Shown in pieces: positions 1 to 4,176 of a DNA stretch of 9,195 nt. This stretch comes from G039029935 sp039029935 (GTDB lineage: Bacteria; Chloroflexota; Anaerolineae; Caldilineales; Caldilineaceae). The number at the start of each line of letters is the position of its first letter. Position 1 is the first letter of the stretch. Made by a program: the position numbers and the translations under genes. The stretch is from the NCBI GenBank assembly GCA_039029935.1, contig JBCCFC010000490.1:1-9195 (forward strand), read 5' to 3'. A model generated the notes under the pieces. That model was given only the letters and a program-made list of their open reading frames with translations, made no database searches and was not told the origin of the DNA.

Positions 1-550
1 GGGCACGGTTGACTGCCAGCAGGTCCGTATCCGCATGGGTCAAGAAGAGAATGCCAAAGTCGTTGGCCTCGGCATCAACCATGCTATCAGCGATAGGCTG
101 TGCTGGTCCTGGAGATGCCTGCGTACTCCATGTGAAGTAGTCAAAGGTGCGATCCTCCAGTAATCTGGGGAGCGGAACCAGTGCCGACTCTTCCGGTGTC
201 ACAGCCATCATTGCCTCGATATAATCATAGATGGCGAGAATAATCTTGGGGTCATCTACCCCCTGAAAGCCCATAAAACGGCCATCAAAAAAGAGCGTGG
301 TCACATTCGCCAGCGGACATGGCCCCAGACAGCCCCCCTGCGATAGATGCACCTTGTTGCGTAGCTTACGACTTTCCCACTCCTGATGATAGAGGTCCGT
401 TGGCACAGGCGCATAACCCCGCTCGACAATGCCGCAACAGCAACCTGTCGCACAGACAAAGAGTTGCCCCCGATGAAGTGGCACGTTGATATAGCGACCG
501 TCTGGCCGCAGGACTCGATTTGGCCTGGCACGATTTACACGCTGTTTCAT
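1..550 (-). CDS. Ferredoxin-like [2Fe-2S] domain fused to the start of a CobN-type cobaltochelatase (partial, runs off window start)
   Basis: Reading starts at the ATG at 550-548 and stays open for 183 codons to the window edge, so the C-terminal part is missing. Residues about 20-115 look like a thioredoxin-fold [2Fe-2S] ferredoxin: C33, a C37-C38-C39 run, and a GGCLGPCP motif with C74 and C78 fit the cluster ligands of that family, followed by a VDDPKIILAIYDYIEAM-type helix. After a roughly 45-residue Pro-rich linker, residues 165-182 read FGILFLTHADTDLLAVNR, which matches the conserved opening of CobN, the large subunit that inserts cobalt into hydrogenobyrinic acid a,c-diamide in aerobic cobalamin synthesis (also related to the BchH/ChlH magnesium chelatases). 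The CobN call rests on that short stretch only, because the catalytic region lies outside the window. A purine-rich AAGGAA lies at 570-565, a rather long 14 nt before the ATG. The next gene to the right is divergent. Confidence 0.7.
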   Translation of the reverse strand, partial: MKQRVNRARPNRVLRPDGRYINVPLHRGQLFVCATGCCCGIVERGYAPVPTDLYHQEWESRKLRNKVHLSQGGCLGPCPLANVTTLFFDGRFMGFQGVDDPKIILAIYDYIEAMMAVTPEESALVPLPRLLEDRTFDYFTWSTQASPGPAQPIADSMVDAEANDFGILFLTHADTDLLAVNRA

Positions 551-801
551 ATTGGTATTTTGGTTTCCTTTATAATTTCCGTTTAGCCCATGTCTATTTA
601 CTTATACGATGAGTTGAATTCTGAATTTGGATATGATAATGCGGAACTGATAGAATAGGCAAAATTTTGCATTACTCAGTATTGATGACCTGATCGGCAA
701 TTCGAGTGCAGCATGAGTTATCATTCAGCGTTGATGATGTGGCAGAATAGCTGGCATCCTTCAACCTTTCCATTTTTCAACCATTCAACAGGACAACAGC
801 G
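551..801. other. Divergent intergenic region
   Basis: About 250 AT-rich bases separate the minus-strand ferredoxin/CobN gene from the plus-strand gene at 802, so promoters for both should lie here. I see only weak sigma70-like boxes. An example is GATAAT at 635-640 with TTGAAT at 614-619, but the spacing is only 15 bp, so I do not call a promoter. The clearest structure is the palindrome at 659-670. No ORF here looks coding. Confidence 0.5.
659..670. promoter_or_regulatory. 12-bp perfect palindrome, possible operator
   Basis: GCAAAATTTTGC is a perfect 12-bp dyad near the middle of the divergent intergenic region, a usual place for a dimeric repressor to control one or both flanking genes. 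AT-rich palindromes of this length also arise by chance, so the regulatory role is inference. Confidence 0.25.
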
Positions 802-1569
802 ATGGGCAAAAAGAAGAAATCAAAAGGAACAAGACGAGACTATTTGATGCGTTTCCGCGTCAATGGCAAGTTTCAATTTTATTCACACGAGGATATCTAT
901 GGGGATAAGGATGCAAAACTAGACTTTGTATTTTTGCACCCAAAAGGCGACCCAGAGATAGACGATTGGTGGAAAACGTTACCCGATGGCATCCAACAGA
1001 CAACGGCATACCATGTGTTGATCGATCTGGCGCGTGAAAGCGAGACGGATATCCCGTTTGTGCGTCTGATCACAAGCAGCATGATGTATCGTAGCCAGCG
1101 CGATTTAGATGTAGACGACACGGAACAGATTCTGATGTTTGCTGAATTTCCCAATGAGCAACTGATGGACGAGTTTGAGTATTACCCAACCAAGCGACCC
1201 GGTGTCTATAAGAGCAAGTCAACCATTTTTCGCTATGTCACCGTCATAGACCTCAACAAATTGACTAATGCAAAACACAATGTACGCATGAAGATGATGG
1301 CGGAGAGCCAAGAAGAAAGACGGGCTGCCTATCGCGTTCTAGCGCGCATGGGATTCCCCGACTATACTCCAGAGATGCGGGCGTATGTGGCGCGTATTGC
1401 GGCCCTGACCACGGATGAAATGTACAAGAACCGAAGCGATAGTATTCAGGAGGTGTTGACGGAAACGCTCAGAGGTGTACCGGGTAAAGAGGGGATTGAG
1501 CCGTTTTCTGACATCACACCGGAGGAACTGATGGCTCAGGTGGAGGCATTCTTGTTGGAGAATGGATAG
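802..1569 (+). CDS. Hypothetical protein, 255 aa, family not recognised
   Basis: I do not recognise this protein. The ATG at 802 has an AGGA at 790-793, 8 nt upstream, and no better in-frame start. The N-terminus is strongly basic (GKKKKSKGTRR), after which the protein is acidic and mixed. There is no signal peptide or membrane segment, so it is probably cytoplasmic. Residues 20-140 look like an alpha/beta domain rich in aromatic and acidic residues (DIYGDKDAKLDFVFLHPKG; DDWWKTLPDGIQQTTAYHVL). Residues about 160-255 are predominantly helical and charged, with ESQEERRAAYRVLARMG and a helical C-terminus ending TPEELMAQVEAFLLENG. It stands alone: the gene to the left is divergent and the downstream region holds only gene debris. 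I considered the Rpn/YhgA-like PD-(D/E)XK group because of the helical tail, but found no matching motif. That it is a real gene is likely from its length, start site and codon pattern. Confidence 0.75.
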   Translation: MGKKKKSKGTRRDYLMRFRVNGKFQFYSHEDIYGDKDAKLDFVFLHPKGDPEIDDWWKTLPDGIQQTTAYHVLIDLARESETDIPFVRLITSSMMYRSQRDLDVDDTEQILMFAEFPNEQLMDEFEYYPTKRPGVYKSKSTIFRYVTVIDLNKLTNAKHNVRMKMMAESQEERRAAYRVLARMGFPDYTPEMRAYVARIAALTTDEMYKNRSDSIQEVLTETLRGVPGKEGIEPFSDITPEELMAQVEAFLLENG

Positions 1570-1597
1570 CAGGAATTAAATCGACTTGTTGGTGGCA

Positions 1598-1882
1598 TTA
1601 GCAATGCAAATGGATTTGCGAAATCAAATGGAAGCAGATTGTGCTGGCTACGGGATAGGCGTCTAATACGGGAAGTATAGGTGTCATCTGAACACGCTGT
1701 CCTTGATAGACCTGATCTTGTCGAATATCATAGATTGATACACTTTCTTCATCATAGAATAGCCCATCAGGTTCAACCTCAAGAGTACATAACTCTCGGA
1801 AACACGTCAACAACCTAGCTTGTAAACTGTCGCCACATCCAAGCAGATCAAGGTCTCTCGTCCACGCGTGCGACCTCGACAC
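1598..1882 (-). pseudogene. Fragment of an AbiEii/AbiGii-type nucleotidyltransferase toxin gene
   Basis: The readable 94-codon frame (from a GTG at 1882) contains WTRDLDLLGCGDS at residues 7-19, then LTCFRELCTLEVEPDGLFYD and a DIRQDQVYQGQRVQMT stretch ending near residue 68. This order matches the front half of the AbiEii nucleotidyltransferase family (DUF1814, PF08843), which in many bacteria forms toxin-antitoxin or abortive-infection modules. The T-x-DLD pattern is the family's metal-binding motif. About 40 residues normally found before it are missing, and the usual continuation (a basic/ARIP segment and an IDIGFGD motif) is absent: the frame ends in unrelated sequence (HLISQIHLHC) and a stop. 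No AbiEi-type antitoxin gene is beside it. I read it as a decayed remnant with no function; the family call is by memory of the motif order only. Confidence 0.6.
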
Positions 1883-2021
1883 AACGCCATAAGCGAAAGG
1901 CGGTGAGATGTGGGTTAAAGAGTTGCGTGTAGGGTGGCGTTGTGATGTCTTTCCATAGACTGCGGAGGTTGCGTTTGGCCGTAGCAGTCAATTGCACCAT
2001 TGGATAGGCACAGGCCACCAT
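1848..2021 (-). pseudogene. Broken 57-codon ORF, remnant of an unidentified gene
   Basis: From an ATG at 2021 to a TGA at 1850-1848, this frame carries a protein-like segment with AKRNLRSLWKDITTPPY and LFNPHLTAFRLWRCVEVARV. The pattern of aromatic and hydrophobic residues looks like real former coding sequence. It reminds me faintly of part of AIPR-type abortive-infection proteins, but I cannot confirm that. Its 3' end overlaps the AbiEii-like fragment in a different frame, so two unrelated gene pieces appear to be joined around 1850-1882. Its apparent start lies inside the hairpin at 1999-2045, which suggests the original 5' part was lost there. Confidence 0.35.
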
Positions 2022-2045
2022 TGCGCTGGCCTGTGCCTATCCAAT
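1999..2045. repeat. Perfect inverted repeat, 19-bp stem with 9-nt loop
   Basis: The left arm ATTGGATAGGCACAGGCCA (1999-2017) is the exact reverse complement of 2027-2045, with CCATTGCGC between the arms. It lies 29 nt after the stop of the minus-strand amidase gene, so it would form a very stable hairpin at the 3' end of that transcript. There is no T-run after it in either direction, so it is not a textbook intrinsic terminator. It could end transcription with a factor, protect the mRNA 3' end, or be a dispersed palindromic repeat or miniature mobile element. Confidence 0.8.
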
Positions 2046-2074
2046 TAACTTAAAAAGCATCCACTATCCACTGC

Positions 2075-2995
2075 CTATGGCAACCACCTCTTCGCCATCA
2101 AACAGACCATCGTATATGCTGGATCAAACATATTACCCAGTCGATACTCGACACATTGCCCCATGAGGATATGCGCACCCACTTTGTCAAACCCATAATC
2201 GTCTTGCAACCAGCGTAGCATCTCCGTTGTGGCATGTTGCGTTGCCTGATCTAGGGGACGCGCATTGCCCGCCGTAAATATATAGTCATCGTTCTCACCG
2301 CGTGGCCAGTAACTGCGCTTGCCCTTCAACACCTTTACGGTGAACTGGACATCCAGCGAAATCTCGATGCCTGTTCCGACAATCTCGCCATCCCCTTGCA
2401 CGGCGTGACCATCACCAATATGAAAAAGTGCTCCTTCTGCAAACACAGGGAAGTACGCCGTCATCCCCGCAACATAGCCGTTGTAGTCCATGTTGCCGCC
2501 ATGTTGGTCTGATGTTGCGGTCGAAATTGCTTGACCGCCAAGCGGCGCAACCCCAAAACAGCCAATCATTGGGTTGAGTGGCAATGCCAATCCATTGAGC
2601 GACGTCGATGGCTCTTCCAACGTCGCTGTCCATGCCGCCAAATCCATGCGCCACGTGGTCAACACATCCTCATCACCTGTCGGCCAAGGGAGTTCTGGCA
2701 CATAGTTCGGGTCCACGATATTGGCTGCCACCATCTTGCGTGTCCAACCTGTGGCGCGGTTGGGTACAACGCGATCCAGATGCACAGCTAATGTATCGCC
2801 CGGCTCTGCCCCTTCAACATAAAAAGGTCCTGTCATCGGATTGGGTCTGGCGGTCACAACGATGTCATCCGCTCCTGCCCCTCGTGCATCAACGGTCGTC
2901 GTTACAACTGTGTCACCATCGCCAATGTGTAGCACAGGTTCGTGCCAACCAATGGTATTGTGATAATGTGTTGGTGTAAAATGATGTGTGGTCAT
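2075..2995 (-). CDS. Acetamidase/formamidase family amidohydrolase
   Basis: This 306-residue cytoplasmic enzyme belongs to the FmdA/AmdA family (PF03069), which hydrolyses formamide or acetamide to ammonia and the acid. Family hallmarks are visible: HIGDGDTVVTTTVDARG near residues 23-39, PLGGQ at 151-155, the HGGNMDYNGY segment at 165-174, GDGHAVQGDGE at 194-204 followed by GIEISLDVQF, and the tail GAHILMGQCVEYRLGNMFDP. The length fits the shorter bacterial members; the substrate cannot be told from sequence. The start is set by AAGGAG at 3007-3002, 6 nt before the ATG at 2995. An upstream in-frame ATG at 3013 lies in front of that site and would add only six residues. The ATG overlaps the TGA of the preceding acetyltransferase/MazG gene (ATGA), so translation is probably coupled. 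A strong hairpin follows the stop. Confidence 0.9.
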   Translation of the reverse strand: MTTHHFTPTHYHNTIGWHEPVLHIGDGDTVVTTTVDARGAGADDIVVTARPNPMTGPFYVEGAEPGDTLAVHLDRVVPNRATGWTRKMVAANIVDPNYVPELPWPTGDEDVLTTWRMDLAAWTATLEEPSTSLNGLALPLNPMIGCFGVAPLGGQAISTATSDQHGGNMDYNGYVAGMTAYFPVFAEGALFHIGDGHAVQGDGEIVGTGIEISLDVQFTVKVLKGKRSYWPRGENDDYIFTAGNARPLDQATQHATTEMLRWLQDDYGFDKVGAHILMGQCVEYRLGNMFDPAYTMVCLMAKRWLP

Positions 2996-3960
2996 GATTT
3001 GCTCCTTTTCCATTCGCGATGAATATTGCGATTCATCTTCTCGACATAGGCTGCGGCAAGGTCAACCTCACCATAATTGGCTAACTTCATAATATAGGCC
3101 AGACAATCGGCCAACTCTTCTGCCAATGCAGCCTGTTGCTCATGTTTTTCGCGCTCACTGCTGGCTTTGTGCAATCGTCGATAGGCATTCACCGCCTCCC
3201 CCATCTCCGATGCAAGATAGCCCACGTTTTTGATAAAATCTGGGTCAAAGGCTTTGGCCTCATCCAATGCCTTATGAAATTCCTGCATCACAGGCAGCGT
3301 TAAGGCGTCAAGACTCAGTGGCTTTAGTTCTGGTGAAGCATCCACGTTTTGCCTCCCAGCCTGTCTATCCTGTTTGATACCCCACTGCCCGTTTTGCCAG
3401 TCATCCCGAAGCAATGCAAATACAAACGTATCTCGCAGTTCACCTGATGGTGACAACGAATCCTTCTGCAGGACAGCTTCATGTCGATACCCTAGCCGTT
3501 GCGGAATGCCCGCACTGCGCTCATTCTTGGCATCACAAAAAATTGTGACCCTGTTTGCCCCCAATGTGCCAAAGGCAAAATCAGTGATCCCCGCAACTGC
3601 TTCGGTAATATAGCCTTGACCTGTATAGGCCGTCCGACACCAATAGCCAACCTCAAAACAGGGGACATCCCAGTCGATGCGATGCAGACCACTGCTACCA
3701 ACAAGCGTGTTGGACCCTTTGAGAAATAACAACAACTGTAGATCGGTGCGTGCTTGAAATTCTAGCCAGGACTGTCTTGCCCTGGCCTCACTATCCTCTT
3801 TGGTTGGTGCCTCTTGTGCCCATGACATCCAAGGCCGTAACTCATTAATTGACTCGGTAACGGCTCGACAAATCTCCGCTCCATCACCCGAACGCGGACT
3901 GCGAATCGTCAATCGCTCTGTATCAAATTGATCTGGAAACTCGCGTAAAATCGGCTTCAT
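2992..3960 (-). CDS. GNAT N-acetyltransferase fused to a MazG-like nucleotide pyrophosphohydrolase
   Basis: A 322-residue two-domain protein. Residues about 1-190 are a RimJ/RimL-type GNAT acetyltransferase: TERLTIRSPRSGD at the start, EVGYWCRTAYTGQGYITEA at 103-121 covering the acetyl-CoA binding loop (G114-x-G116), and a NERSAGIPQRLGY segment at 146-158 typical of the family. After a linker (about 195-215), residues 225-322 form an all-alpha MazG/HisE-like domain. SEMGEAV (E252, E255) and EELADCLAYI (E281, E282, D285) give the EExxE...ExxD metal-binding pattern used to hydrolyse NTPs to NMP and pyrophosphate. All catalytic residues of the second domain appear present. The start at 3960 is chosen because AAGGAA (3972-3967) lies 6 nt upstream; an in-frame TTG at 3978 precedes that site and is unlikely. 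The gene leads an operon with the amidase, overlapping it by 4 nt. Substrates of both domains are unknown. Confidence 0.85.
   Translation of the reverse strand: MKPILREFPDQFDTERLTIRSPRSGDGAEICRAVTESINELRPWMSWAQEAPTKEDSEARARQSWLEFQARTDLQLLLFLKGSNTLVGSSGLHRIDWDVPCFEVGYWCRTAYTGQGYITEAVAGITDFAFGTLGANRVTIFCDAKNERSAGIPQRLGYRHEAVLQKDSLSPSGELRDTFVFALLRDDWQNGQWGIKQDRQAGRQNVDASPELKPLSLDALTLPVMQEFHKALDEAKAFDPDFIKNVGYLASEMGEAVNAYRRLHKASSEREKHEQQAALAEELADCLAYIMKLANYGEVDLAAAYVEKMNRNIHREWKRSKS
2996..3007 (-). promoter_or_regulatory. Ribosome binding site that fixes the amidase start
   Basis: AAGGAG (3007-3002) followed by 6 nt and the ATG at 2995. The site lies inside the end of the upstream gene and supports the ATG within the ATGA overlap over the upstream ATG at 3013. 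Confidence 0.75.
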
Positions 3961-3972
3961 TGTCCATTCCTT
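3961..3972 (-). promoter_or_regulatory. Ribosome binding site that fixes the acetyltransferase/MazG start
   Basis: AAGGAA (3972-3967) lies 6 nt before the ATG at 3960. This argues against the in-frame TTG at 3978, which precedes the site and has no purine-rich element of its own. Confidence 0.7.
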
Positions 3973-4044
3973 CAACAAAATTGTGTAAAATTAACCATCG
4001 TAGGGGAATCGTTGAGTAATCGGCAGATTGCAGTCTGATGCCTT

Positions 4045-4073
4045 TTTCTAACATTTTTTCCTGAATTTATCAA
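4045..4073 (-). promoter_or_regulatory. Putative sigma70-type promoter for the acetyltransferase-amidase operon
   Basis: On the minus strand, TTGATA (4073-4068, five of six bases of the -35 consensus) and TAGAAA (4050-4045, four of six of the -10) are separated by 17 bp. This would start transcription about 80 nt before the ATG at 3960. It sits just downstream, in the direction of transcription, of the G-rich repeat tract, so that tract could influence it. Confidence 0.35.
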
Positions 4074-4095
4074 TATATGGGGAGAGGATAAGAAA

Positions 4096-4130
4096 GGGAG
4101 AGTGGGAGAGTGGGAGAAAGGGAGAGTGGG
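4096..4130 (+). repeat. GA-rich short tandem repeat with G-quadruplex pattern
   Basis: Five GGG runs begin at 4096, 4104, 4112, 4120 and 4128, an exact 8-nt period with spacers AGAGT, AGAGT, AGAAA and AGAGT. This meets the G3-N(1-7) rule for an intramolecular G-quadruplex on the plus strand. It is a tandem array of an 8-nt unit GGGAGAGT with one variant copy, lying between the fucosidase stop and the putative promoter of the next minus-strand operon. Confidence 0.75.
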
Positions 4131-4176
4131 AGCCATTGATACTCGCTATCCCCCATCTCCCCCTTCCCCTTTCTCC
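4113..4176 (-). terminator. Imperfect purine/pyrimidine hairpin after the fucosidase gene
   Basis: The purine arm 4113-4132 pairs with the pyrimidine arm 4157-4176 at 17 of 20 positions, with a 24-nt loop. The pyrimidine arm touches the fucosidase TAG stop (4178-4176), so the hairpin would form right at the 3' end of its mRNA. No clean T-run follows on the minus strand, so termination is possible but not shown; a structural or replication-related role fits equally well. Confidence 0.35.

Larger units (their letters stand above)
1570..2074. other. Gene-poor stretch with toxin-gene debris and a hairpin
   Basis: No intact gene is visible over about 500 bases. The stretch contains an AbiEii-like fragment (1598-1882, minus), an overlapping broken ORF in another frame (1848-2021, minus) and a 19-bp perfect inverted repeat (1999-2045). 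I see no clear terminator with a T-run for the plus-strand gene that ends at 1569. Confidence 0.6.

Noticed and set aside
301..531. 76-codon minus-strand ORF inside the ferredoxin/CobN gene
   Set aside because: A different frame of the same strand; the frame from 550 carries the cysteine motifs and the CobN-like segment.
1606..1619. GCAAAT-GG-ATTTGC dyad after the 255-aa gene, considered as a terminator
   Set aside because: A 6-bp stem with a 2-nt loop and no T-run; too weak to call.
2608..2979. 123-codon plus-strand ORF with Cys/His/Trp-rich product
   Set aside because: It lies wholly antisense to the amidase gene, has no family motif and no ribosome binding site; it is a frame shadow.
2996..3013. 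ATG start at 3013 for the amidase
   Set aside because: The AAGGAG site lies between it and the ATG at 2995, which also sits in an ATGA overlap.
3961..3978. TTG start at 3978 for the acetyltransferase/MazG gene
   Set aside because: The ribosome binding site lies downstream of that TTG and 6 nt before the ATG at 3960.
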